Part shown: positions 1 to 7,161 of the stretch, in pieces
Numbering within the stretch: the stretch's first letter is position 1
Layout of the letters: each line of letters starts with the position of its first letter
Assembly: GCA_910586965.1 (NCBI GenBank)
Contig: CAJUMF010000004.1
Location: forward strand, 62,001 to 126,000
From: an uncultured Dorea sp.
GTDB lineage: Bacteria; Bacillota; Clostridia; Lachnospirales; Lachnospiraceae
Length of the DNA stretch: 64,000 bases
Direction: 5' to 3'
The notes under the pieces: model-generated
The model's input: the letters and a program-made list of their open reading frames with translations, nothing else
The model's database searches: none
What the model was told of the DNA's origin: nothing
Position numbers and translations under genes: made by a program

Positions 1-422
1 TAAGAAGATCCCGTGCAGCAGCGGTCAATATCGTTCCGAACAGCACAGGCGCAGCTAAGGCTATCGGCCTTGTTATCCCTGAGCTTAACGGCAAGCTTAT
101 CGGCGCGGCACAGCGTATCCCGACACCGACAGGTTCTACAACAATCCTTACAGCAGTAGTTGAAGGTAATGTAACGGTTGACGAGATCAACGCAGCAATG
201 AAAGCAGCAGCAACAGAGTCCTTCGGATACAACACAGACGAGATCGTATCCAGCGATATCATCGGCATGAGATATGGTTCACTGTTCGATGCTACACAGA
301 CAATGGTATGTCCGTTAGACAACGGCACAACAGAGGTTCAGGTAGTATCCTGGTATGACAACGAGAATTCCTACACAAGCCAGATGGTAAGGACAATCAA
401 GTATTTCTCTGAACTTGCGTAG
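1..422 (+). CDS. gap: glyceraldehyde-3-phosphate dehydrogenase, C-terminal part (5' end outside window)
   Basis: Converts glyceraldehyde 3-phosphate to 1,3-bisphosphoglycerate with NAD(P)+ in cytosolic glycolysis. The frame is open from base 3 to the TAG at 420-422, about 139 residues, covering the second half of the catalytic domain. Recognisable family segments are NIVPNSTGAAKAIGL near the start, the following GKLIGAAQRIPTPTGS stretch, and the C-terminal SWYDNENSYTSQMVRT block that helps bind the nicotinamide. The N-terminal Rossmann half and the catalytic Cys lie off the left edge. pgk and tpiA follow, the usual order in Firmicutes. A strong terminator at 531-562 separates it from pgk, so gap transcripts are probably more abundant than downstream ones. 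Confidence 0.95.
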   Translation, partial: RRSRAAAVNIVPNSTGAAKAIGLVIPELNGKLIGAAQRIPTPTGSTTILTAVVEGNVTVDEINAAMKAAATESFGYNTDEIVSSDIIGMRYGSLFDATQTMVCPLDNGTTEVQVVSWYDNENSYTSQMVRTIKYFSELA

Positions 423-429
423 AGCATTT

Positions 430-505
430 GGTGAGGTTTTTTCGAGCCTAGTGCGAACGCAGTTCTTTGGAACTTAGCGAGGTTTCTCACGAGCTTAGTC
501 TCGAA
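430..505 (+). repeat. two diverged copies of a short dispersed motif
   Basis: Between gap and its terminator lie two related segments, 430-461 and 476-505. Each has the form G(T/C)GAGGTT, a few variable bases, then CGAGC(C/T)TAG. A third copy lies on the minus strand at 14067-14097, inside the large palindrome there. No gene fits in this stretch. The family is not identified; it looks like an intergenic repeat. Confidence 0.55.
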
Positions 506-530
506 GAACTACCTTAGAAAAGACTCAACA

Positions 531-562
531 AAGGGTCCGGTCTTTTGGACCGGACCCTTTTT
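531..562 (+). terminator. Rho-independent terminator after gap
   Basis: A 12-bp perfect stem pairs 531-542 with 548-559 around a 5-nt loop, followed by a T run to 562. It lies 42 bases before the pgk start, so pgk depends on read-through or on a promoter inside this short gap. Confidence 0.92.
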
Positions 563-604
563 CAATCCACAATGAAACCTTATATTTTACAGGAGGCTAT
601 ATAT

Positions 605-1798
605 ATGCTTAATAAAAAATCAGTTGACGATATCAATGTAAAAGGCTTGAAGGTTCTTTGCAGATGTGATTTTAACGTTCCGCTCATCGACGGAAAGATT
701 ACAGATGAGAACCGTCTTGTAGCTGCACTTCCGACCATCAAGAAACTGGTTGCAGACGGCGGAAAAGTAATCCTCTGCTCCCACCTTGGAAAACCGAAGG
801 GAGAGCCGAAACCGGAGCTTTCTCTTGCGCCGGTGGCAGCGCGCCTTTCTGAGCTTCTCGGTCAGGAAGTAAAGTTTGCCGCTGATGCAAATGTTGTGGG
901 CGAGAACGCGAAGGCTGCAGTTGCGGCTATGAATGACGGAGACGTTATCCTTCTTGAAAATACACGTTACCGCGCAGAGGAGACAAAGAACGGCGAGGCG
1001 TTCAGCAAAGACCTTGCGTCTCTCTGCGATGTATTTGTAAATGATGCATTCGGGACCGCACACCGCGCGCACTGCTCAAACGTGGGCGTGACACAGTTCG
1101 TTGACACGGCGGCAGTGGGGTATCTCATGCAGAAAGAGATTGATTTCCTCGGAAATGCAGTAAACAACCCGGAGAGGCCGTTTGTGGCAATCCTCGGCGG
1201 GGCGAAGGTTTCCAGCAAGATTTCCGTAATCGAGAACTTGCTTGACAAGGTGGACACGCTGATCATTGGCGGCGGCATGTCCTATACGTTCAGCAAGGCG
1301 CAGGGTGGCAGCGTAGGCGGCTCCCTTCTTGAGGCTGACTACTGCGAGTATGCCCTTAACATGTTAAAGAAAGCGGAGGAGAAGGGCGTGAAGTTACTTC
1401 TTCCTGTTGACACCGTGATTGCAGACGACTTTTCCAACGATGCGAACTCTAAGGTCGTGGCATCCGGCGAGATTCCGGACGGCTGGCAGGGACTTGACAT
1501 CGGGCCGAAGACGACAGAGATTTTCTGCGAGGCAGTGAAAGACGCGAAGACCGTTGTATGGAACGGGCCGATGGGCTGCTTTGAGATGCCGAAGTTTGCC
1601 ACAGGTACAGAGGCAGTAGCAAAAGCACTTGCGGATACCGAGGCAGTGACTATCATCGGCGGCGGCGACTCCGCAGCGGCAGTGAACCAGTTGGGATACG
1701 GCGATAAGATGACCCACATCTCCACAGGCGGCGGCGCATCCCTCGAGTTCTTAGAAGGCAAGGAGCTGCCGGGCGTAGCGGCGGCTAATGACCGCTAG
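605..1798 (+). CDS. pgk: phosphoglycerate kinase
   Basis: Transfers the acyl phosphate of 1,3-bisphosphoglycerate to ADP, the first ATP-yielding step of glycolysis. The 397-aa product has the family's usual length and two-domain layout. Visible motifs are RCDFNVPL at residues 20-27 (substrate-binding Asp and Asn), GGAKVSSKI at about residue 205 (nucleotide-domain Lys), and the C-terminal IIGGGDSAAAV and STGGGASLEFLEG loops. The ATG at 605 was chosen because AGGAGG lies at 591-596. An in-frame ATG at 545 would start inside the terminator hairpin. tpiA follows after a gap that holds a long imperfect hairpin. Confidence 0.97.
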   Translation: MLNKKSVDDINVKGLKVLCRCDFNVPLIDGKITDENRLVAALPTIKKLVADGGKVILCSHLGKPKGEPKPELSLAPVAARLSELLGQEVKFAADANVVGENAKAAVAAMNDGDVILLENTRYRAEETKNGEAFSKDLASLCDVFVNDAFGTAHRAHCSNVGVTQFVDTAAVGYLMQKEIDFLGNAVNNPERPFVAILGGAKVSSKISVIENLLDKVDTLIIGGGMSYTFSKAQGGSVGGSLLEADYCEYALNMLKKAEEKGVKLLLPVDTVIADDFSNDANSKVVASGEIPDGWQGLDIGPKTTEIFCEAVKDAKTVVWNGPMGCFEMPKFATGTEAVAKALADTEAVTIIGGGDSAAAVNQLGYGDKMTHISTGGGASLEFLEGKELPGVAAANDR

Positions 1799-1895
1799 AA
1801 TGCGTATATGCTGAAATTGCGGCGTTAGACACAACTTGACGTACCTCTTGTACGCCTGCGTTGTGCCTGCCTTGCAATTTAACCATATCCGCATC
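1799..1895 (+). repeat. long imperfect inverted repeat between pgk and tpiA
   Basis: Arms of about 46 nt (1799-1844 and 1850-1895) face each other around a 5-nt loop. Matching blocks include ATGCG, ATATG, AAATTGC, CACAAC and GTAC, with scattered mismatches. There is no T run, so it is not a simple terminator. It may be a MITE-like or REP-like repeat, or an RNA stem that separates pgk and tpiA message. A shorter palindrome, CATCCTATCGGATG, follows at once. Confidence 0.75.
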
Positions 1896-1941
1896 CTATC
1901 GGATGAAATGATTAACATAAATATTTTGGAGGAAAATAAAA

Positions 1942-2691
1942 ATGGCAAGAAGAAAGATTGTTGCAGGCAACTGGAAGATGAACAAGACACCGAGCGAGGC
2001 AGTTGCTTTAGTGGAGGAATTAAAACCGTTGGTGGCAAGCGAGGATGTTGACGTAGTATTCTGTGTTCCGGCGATTGATATTATCCCGGTTGTAGAGGCA
2101 TGCAAAGGCTCCAACATCCAGGTTGGCGCTGAGAATATGTATTTTGAGGAGAGCGGCGCTTACACCGGCGAAATCGCTCCGGCAATGCTTGTGGACGCGG
2201 GCGTAAAATATGTAGTTTTGGGACATTCTGAGAGAAGAGAGTATTTTGCTGAGACAAGCGAGACCGTAAATAAGAAGATGTTAAAGGCATTTGAGCACGG
2301 CATCACACCAATCATGTGCTGCGGCGAGACATTGGAGCAGAGAGAGCAGGGCGTGACTATGGACTTTATCCGCCAGCAGGTTAAGGTTGGTTTCTTAAAT
2401 GTTACGGCAGACCAGGCGAAGGAAGCGGTTATCGCTTACGAGCCAATCTGGGCAATCGGGACAGGAAAGACTGCTACGACGGAGCAGGCAGAGGAAGTAT
2501 GTGCGGGTATCCGCGCATGTATCGCAGAGATTTACGACGATGCTACAGCGGCAGCTATCCGCATCCAGTACGGCGGTTCTGTAAATGCCGGGAATGCGGC
2601 AGAACTGTTTGCACAGGCTGATATTGACGGCGGTCTTGTAGGCGGCGCGTCTTTGAAGGCTGATTTTGGCAAGATTGTAAATTACAAATAA
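1942..2691 (+). CDS. tpiA: triose-phosphate isomerase
   Basis: Interconverts dihydroxyacetone phosphate and glyceraldehyde 3-phosphate; a cytosolic (beta/alpha)8 barrel acting as a dimer. The 249-aa length is typical. The catalytic residues are visible: Asn10 and Lys12 in NWKMNK, His95 in LGHSERREYF, Glu167 in AYEPIWAIGTG, and the phosphate-binding QYGGSV loop near residue 213. A GGAGG ribosome site precedes the ATG by about 9 bases. It is probably co-transcribed with pgk through the hairpin at 1799-1895, and a terminator follows. Confidence 0.97.
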   Translation: MARRKIVAGNWKMNKTPSEAVALVEELKPLVASEDVDVVFCVPAIDIIPVVEACKGSNIQVGAENMYFEESGAYTGEIAPAMLVDAGVKYVVLGHSERREYFAETSETVNKKMLKAFEHGITPIMCCGETLEQREQGVTMDFIRQQVKVGFLNVTADQAKEAVIAYEPIWAIGTGKTATTEQAEEVCAGIRACIAEIYDDATAAAIRIQYGGSVNAGNAAELFAQADIDGGLVGGASLKADFGKIVNYK

Positions 2692-2710
2692 TTGCTACAT
2701 TAAGGCATAG

Positions 2711-2746
2711 AGGGAAGGTCGCCAGTTTTACCGGCGGTCTTTCTTT
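2711..2746 (+). terminator. terminator after tpiA
   Basis: A 12-bp stem containing G-U pairs joins 2712-2723 to 2733-2745 and runs into a short T-rich tail. It ends the pgk-tpiA transcript. Confidence 0.75.
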
Positions 2747-2788
2747 AAGAACAGCCTGCGATGGATAATGTTTGTGAGGTAAACAGCT

Positions 2789-3616
2789 ATGCGTTATATG
2801 GAAATTCCGATTCAGGCAGAAGGCTCCCGGGATTATGTGCGGCTTGAGACTTATCTTCTGGACACTCCGGCGGACAAGATCAAGATAAAAAAACGCCCGA
2901 TGGTGCTTATCTGTCCTGGCGGCGGTTATGAGAAATTAAGTTACCGGGAGGGCGAACCTGTCGCTATTCATTTTTTAAACCAGGGATATCATGCATGTGT
3001 GCTCCGCTATTCGGTCGCTCCGGCAAGGCATCCGGCTCCGCTCCTGGAACTTGGCACTGCTATGAAGATAATCTGCGAAAATGCGGCAAAATGGCAGGTG
3101 GATGAAAGAAAGATCATCCTTGCGGGATTCTCGGCGGGCGCGCATCTGGCGGCGTCTCTTGGAGTGTTCTGGAATCGGGAGCGGCTTTTGAAGGCTCTGG
3201 GTGTGGAGAAAGAGGCGTCAGAGACGCTTAGGCCGGCGGGAATGCTCTTAAGCTATCCGGTCATTACGTCAGAAGAGGGAATTTCCCACAGAGGAAGCTT
3301 TGAAAATCTTTTGGGAGAGCGTTTTTCCGAGCTTTCCGGGGAGCTTTCGATAGAAAAACAGGTGACAGAGGATACGCCGCCCTGTTTTATCTGGCATACC
3401 CTTGATGACGATACGGTTCCGGTGGAGAATGCATTTTTAATGGTATCTGCCCTTAAGCGCGCCGGTGTACCGGCGGAGCTCCATGTATTCCCGGAGGGAG
3501 AGCACGGGCTCAGCCTTGCGTGCCGGACAGTAGAGCGCGCGGACGGAAGCGGGATTAATGAGCCGTGTGCACAGTGGATTACGCTGGCCGACGCGTGGCT
3601 TGGAACGATATTGTAA
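2789..3616 (+). CDS. alpha/beta hydrolase, acetyl-esterase/lipase-like
   Basis: A 275-aa alpha/beta-hydrolase of the BD-FAE/acetyl-xylan esterase-like group, predicted to cleave small ester bonds. PGGGY at 43-47 is the oxyanion-hole loop, GFSAGAHLA places the nucleophile at Ser115, the Asp is probably in LDDDTVPVENAF, and the His is in FPEGEHGLSLA. No signal peptide is visible, so it is cytosolic. It lies between tpiA and gpmI, 18 bases before gpmI, but no glycolytic role is known for the family. The substrate cannot be told from sequence. Confidence 0.88.
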   Translation: MRYMEIPIQAEGSRDYVRLETYLLDTPADKIKIKKRPMVLICPGGGYEKLSYREGEPVAIHFLNQGYHACVLRYSVAPARHPAPLLELGTAMKIICENAAKWQVDERKIILAGFSAGAHLAASLGVFWNRERLLKALGVEKEASETLRPAGMLLSYPVITSEEGISHRGSFENLLGERFSELSGELSIEKQVTEDTPPCFIWHTLDDDTVPVENAFLMVSALKRAGVPAELHVFPEGEHGLSLACRTVERADGSGINEPCAQWITLADAWLGTIL

Positions 3617-3635
3617 TTTAAAGGAGATTAGGAAA

Positions 3636-5174
3636 ATGAGTAAGAAACCAACGGTTTTAATGATATTAGACGGTTATGGGCTGAATGAGAATACTGCCGG
3701 AAATGCGGTGGCGGAGGGCAAGACCCCGGTCATGGATAAGCTGATGGCAGAGTGTCCGTTCGTTAAGGGCAACGCAAGCGGACTGGCGGTAGGGCTGCCG
3801 GACGGGCAGATGGGAAACTCTGAGGTGGGTCATCTGAATATGGGTGCAGGACGCATCGTGTACCAGGATCTGACGAAGATTACGAAATCTATCCAGGACG
3901 GCGACTTTTTTGAAAATAAAGCGCTCCTTGCCGCATGTGAAAATGTGAAAAGGAATGACAGCGCCCTCCACATGTACGGCCTTGTGTCCGACGGCGGCGT
4001 ACACAGCCACAACACGCATATCTACGGTCTTTTGGAGCTGGCGAAGAGGCAGGGGCTTAAGAAAGTCTATGTACACTGTTTCTTAGATGGGCGCGACACG
4101 CCTCCGGCCTCCGGGAAAGAATATGTGGAAGAGCTGGCGGTAAAGATGGAAGAGATTGGTGTCGGTGAGGTTGCTACTGTGATGGGGCGTTACTACGCCA
4201 TGGACAGGGATAACCGCTGGGACCGTGTGGAGAAAGCTTACCGCGCCATGGTTTACGGCGAGGGCGAGGAGGCAGCGAGCGGACCGGAAGGCATCCAGAA
4301 CTCTTACGATAAGGATACGACGGACGAGTTTGTGCTGCCTACCGTTGTGATGAAGGACGGCGCTCCGGTTGCCACAATTAAGGACAATGATTCCATTATC
4401 TTCTTTAACTTCCGCCCGGACCGCGCAAGGGAGATTACGAGGACTTTCTGCGACGACGGATTTACCGGATTTGACCGGGGCGGCAGGGTAAAGACAACTT
4501 ATGTGTGCTTTACGGAGTATGATGTGACCATCCCCAACAAGCAGGTTGCATTTGTAAAGGAAGAGATTACCAATACATTCGGAGAATTCCTGGCAAAGAG
4601 CGGTCTTAGACAGGCGCGTATCGCAGAGACGGAAAAATATGCACATGTGACGTTCTTCTTCAACGGCGGCGTGGAGGAGCCGAATGAGGGTGAGGACAGG
4701 ATTCTTGTAAATTCCCCGAAGGTTGCCACTTATGACCTGAAACCGGAGATGAGCGCCTATGAGGTGTGCGACAAGTTGACCGGGGCGATTAAGTCCGGGG
4801 AATATGACGTGATCATCATTAACTTTGCCAACCCGGATATGGTCGGGCATACCGGTGTGGAGGCGGCTGCCATCAAGGCCATCGAGGCGGTGGATGAGTG
4901 CGTAGGAAAGGCAGTGGACGCGGTGAAAGAAACGGGCGGACAGATGTTTATCTGCGCGGATCACGGCAATGCGGAGCAGCTTATCGACGACGAGACAGGC
5001 GAGCCATTTACCGCCCATACGACCAATCCGGTGCCGTTCATCCTGGTGAATGCCGACCCGGCGTATAAGCTTAGGGAGGGCGGATGCCTGGCGGATATCG
5101 CGCCGACGCTGATTGAGCTGATGGGGCTTGACAAGCCGGCGGAGATGACCGGGAAATCGCTCTTGATGAAGTAG
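3636..5174 (+). CDS. gpmI: 2,3-bisphosphoglycerate-independent phosphoglycerate mutase
   Basis: Interconverts 3- and 2-phosphoglycerate with two metal ions (Mn2+ in Firmicutes) and a phosphoserine intermediate. The 512-aa length matches the family. LDGYG carries the metal-binding Asp12, Ser62 lies in GQMGNSEVGH, the DGRDTPP and RYYAMDRDNRWDR blocks bind substrate, and CADHGNAEQ is the C-terminal metal site. The start at 3636 follows AAAGGAG at 3620-3626; in-frame upstream codons would overlap the hydrolase gene. It is probably co-transcribed with the hydrolase and ends at a strong terminator. Confidence 0.97.
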   Translation: MSKKPTVLMILDGYGLNENTAGNAVAEGKTPVMDKLMAECPFVKGNASGLAVGLPDGQMGNSEVGHLNMGAGRIVYQDLTKITKSIQDGDFFENKALLAACENVKRNDSALHMYGLVSDGGVHSHNTHIYGLLELAKRQGLKKVYVHCFLDGRDTPPASGKEYVEELAVKMEEIGVGEVATVMGRYYAMDRDNRWDRVEKAYRAMVYGEGEEAASGPEGIQNSYDKDTTDEFVLPTVVMKDGAPVATIKDNDSIIFFNFRPDRAREITRTFCDDGFTGFDRGGRVKTTYVCFTEYDVTIPNKQVAFVKEEITNTFGEFLAKSGLRQARIAETEKYAHVTFFFNGGVEEPNEGEDRILVNSPKVATYDLKPEMSAYEVCDKLTGAIKSGEYDVIIINFANPDMVGHTGVEAAAIKAIEAVDECVGKAVDAVKETGGQMFICADHGNAEQLIDDETGEPFTAHTTNPVPFILVNADPAYKLREGGCLADIAPTLIELMGLDKPAEMTGKSLLMK

Positions 5175-5197
5175 ATCGAATGAGCAGATAAGATAAG

Positions 5198-5232
5198 AAA
5201 AACCGCAGCCCCATGGGAAGCTGCGGTTTTTT
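5198..5232 (+). terminator. terminator after gpmI
   Basis: AAAACCGCAGC pairs with GCTGCGGTTTT across a 10-nt loop, and the right arm ends in a T run to 5232. It is a clear intrinsic terminator. Confidence 0.93.
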
Positions 5233-5257
5233 ATGCAGGTTGTATCCGGAAAAATAT

Positions 5258-5286
5258 TTTACAAATAGCGGGACAGAGAGTATAAT
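5258..5286 (+). promoter_or_regulatory. sigma-A type promoter for the two-component operon
   Basis: TTTACA at 5258-5263, a 17-base spacer, then TATAAT at 5281-5286. This lies 50 bases before the response-regulator start. Confidence 0.8.
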
Positions 5287-5336
5287 GAAAACGATGTGAC
5301 ATTATTTTATCTGAATTTTGAGACAGGGGGAGATCT

Positions 5337-6005
5337 ATGAATATTTTGATTGTCGAGGATGAGTCTGTCATCCGGCAGGAGCTTTCGGTTCTCCTTAAAA
5401 ATGCATTGTATGAAGTGACTGTGTTAGAACATTTTGACTGGACGGCGGAGGCTGTCTTTGAAATCCGGCCGGATCTTGTGCTTTTAGACCTCAATCTTCC
5501 GGGAGTGTCAGGGTTTGATATCTGCACGGAAATCCGTGCAAAGTCAGAGGTACCGGTAATATTTCTGACCAGCCGGACCGATTCGGCAGACGAGCTTAAC
5601 GGGATGATAAACGGCGGCGACGATTATATCACGAAGCCCTTTTATCCTCCGGTTCTTCTGGCACGGATTGCGGCGGTATTAAAGCGGGTGAAAAGGGAGC
5701 CGGATGGAGAGCAGTCACAGCTTTCCTATAAGGGCGTGAAGCTGTACCTGGCAAAAGGCTGTGCGGTCTTCGAAGGGAAAAGCACAGAACTTACCAAAAA
5801 TGAAATCAAGATTCTGCACTGTCTGTTCATGCGGCAGGGAGAGATCGTGCCGAGGGCAGAGATGATCGAGTATCTTTGGGATAATCAAGTGTACATTGAC
5901 GACAACAGCTTAAGTGTCAATGTAACTCGTTTAAGAAGCAAGCTTGACAGTATCGGTGTCCACAAATTTATCGAGACAAAACGGGGGATGGGGTATCGGA
6001 TATGA
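5337..6005 (+). CDS. OmpR/PhoB-family response regulator (BceR-like)
   Basis: A DNA-binding response regulator of 222 aa. The receiver domain (residues 1-115) has acidic residues at the start, the phosphoacceptor Asp51 in LLDLNLPG, Thr/Ser at the switch position and Lys100 in YITKPF. The C-terminal winged helix (about 130-222) ends with ETKRGMGYRI, typical of Trans_reg_C. Its stop overlaps the kinase start by 4 bases. The partner kinase is of the intramembrane-sensing type, so this is likely a BceR-like regulator of the ABC transporter at 9-11.9 kb. That link is inference, because a chemoreceptor gene intervenes. Confidence 0.93.
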   Translation: MNILIVEDESVIRQELSVLLKNALYEVTVLEHFDWTAEAVFEIRPDLVLLDLNLPGVSGFDICTEIRAKSEVPVIFLTSRTDSADELNGMINGGDDYITKPFYPPVLLARIAAVLKRVKREPDGEQSQLSYKGVKLYLAKGCAVFEGKSTELTKNEIKILHCLFMRQGEIVPRAEMIEYLWDNQVYIDDNSLSVNVTRLRSKLDSIGVHKFIETKRGMGYRI

Positions 6006-7024
6006 CCTTGATGGCGTATATAAAAGATAAGTTTTTTACGATGATCCGGCATATATTCTGTCTGTCGGCTGTATTTGCCTTTCTTGGGATTACCGGATAT
6101 CCGAAAGAACTGAGGAAGCTGCTTTTTGTCTGTTATCTTTTCGTAGCGTCTGCAGTTTTTCTGGCGGAATATTACCGGCGGAGAAAATATTTTTCTGAGC
6201 TGTCAAAGCTTTTAAAGGAGATGGACCAGCGTTATCTTCTTGGAGAGCTTATGCCCGCATCCCCGAGGCTGGAGGACAGGCTTTACCGGGAGATGATAAG
6301 ACTCTCCAACAAATCCGTCATCGAGATGATACGCGCCATTGAACGGGAAAAAGAGGATTACCGGGAATTTATCGAGAGTTGGGTGCATGAGGTGAAAGCG
6401 CCGATTACCGGCGTGTCTTTAATCTGTGAAAACAATAAGAATGAGCTGACAAAGCGGATCCGGATGGAGAATCGGAAGACAGAACATCTGGTGGACCTGG
6501 TGCTTTATTATGCCAGAGCCGGAGAGGTTTACAAAGACTATATGGTCCGGAAGACAGATCTTTCACAGCTTGTCTCATCAGTTCTTGCGGAAAATAAATA
6601 CGAGCTGATTGAGAATGGTGTACAGGCAGAGGTTGACTGCAGGCAGTTTGTATATACCGATGAGAAGTGGATTTCTTTTATGCTGAACCAGTTGATCTTA
6701 AACAGTGTGAAATATAAGCGGGGAGACAGGGAACGATTGTTCATCCACACGAAGGAGCAGGAGAGAAGTGTGTGTCTTATGGTTGAGGATGACGGACTGG
6801 GGATAAAAAAAGAAGAGCTGCCGCGTATTTTCGAAAAGGGATTTACCGGAAGCAACGGCAGACAGACGAGACGGGCAACAGGGATGGGGCTTTATCTGTG
6901 TAAAAATCTTTGTGAAAAGCTCGGGATAGAGATTGCTGCTCTTTCTGAGGAGGGAAAAGGAACAAAGATCATTCTGAAATTTCCGATGGGGAATTATCAT
7001 GCAAGGGATGAGGAATGTTTATAG
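6002..7024 (+). CDS. intramembrane-sensing histidine kinase (BceS-like)
   Basis: A 340-aa sensor kinase with two membrane segments near residues 16-32 and 40-56 joined by a very short loop. It therefore lacks an extracellular sensor, as in BceS-type kinases that read a partner ABC permease. The DHp box is SWVHEVKAPITG with phosphoacceptor His129. The ATPase domain shows the N-box LNQLILNSVKY, DDGLGI, the FEKGFTG F-box and GMGLYLCK. Its ATG overlaps the regulator stop. Known family members respond to cell-wall-active peptide antibiotics; the ligand here is unknown. Confidence 0.93.
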   Translation: MTLMAYIKDKFFTMIRHIFCLSAVFAFLGITGYPKELRKLLFVCYLFVASAVFLAEYYRRRKYFSELSKLLKEMDQRYLLGELMPASPRLEDRLYREMIRLSNKSVIEMIRAIEREKEDYREFIESWVHEVKAPITGVSLICENNKNELTKRIRMENRKTEHLVDLVLYYARAGEVYKDYMVRKTDLSQLVSSVLAENKYELIENGVQAEVDCRQFVYTDEKWISFMLNQLILNSVKYKRGDRERLFIHTKEQERSVCLMVEDDGLGIKKEELPRIFEKGFTGSNGRQTRRATGMGLYLCKNLCEKLGIEIAALSEEGKGTKIILKFPMGNYHARDEECL

Positions 7025-7161
7025 TTTCCACTTATTAATGACCCAAATATGACGATATATTTATTAGTATATTGGCTTGTTTTTAGAGCCGTTATGTTGT
7101 GCCCGAAAGCATGAAATACAGAATGGTTTCGGGGGCGCAGAGATGAAAGGAGAAAAAGGAT

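Noticed and set aside
4083..5018. 311-codon minus-strand frame inside gpmI
   Set aside because: Shadow of gpmI; composition is typical of an antisense frame.
7025..7161. Possible c-di-GMP riboswitch before the chemoreceptor
   Set aside because: A hairpin CCCGAAA/TTTCGGG is present but the conserved GEMM core bases are not.
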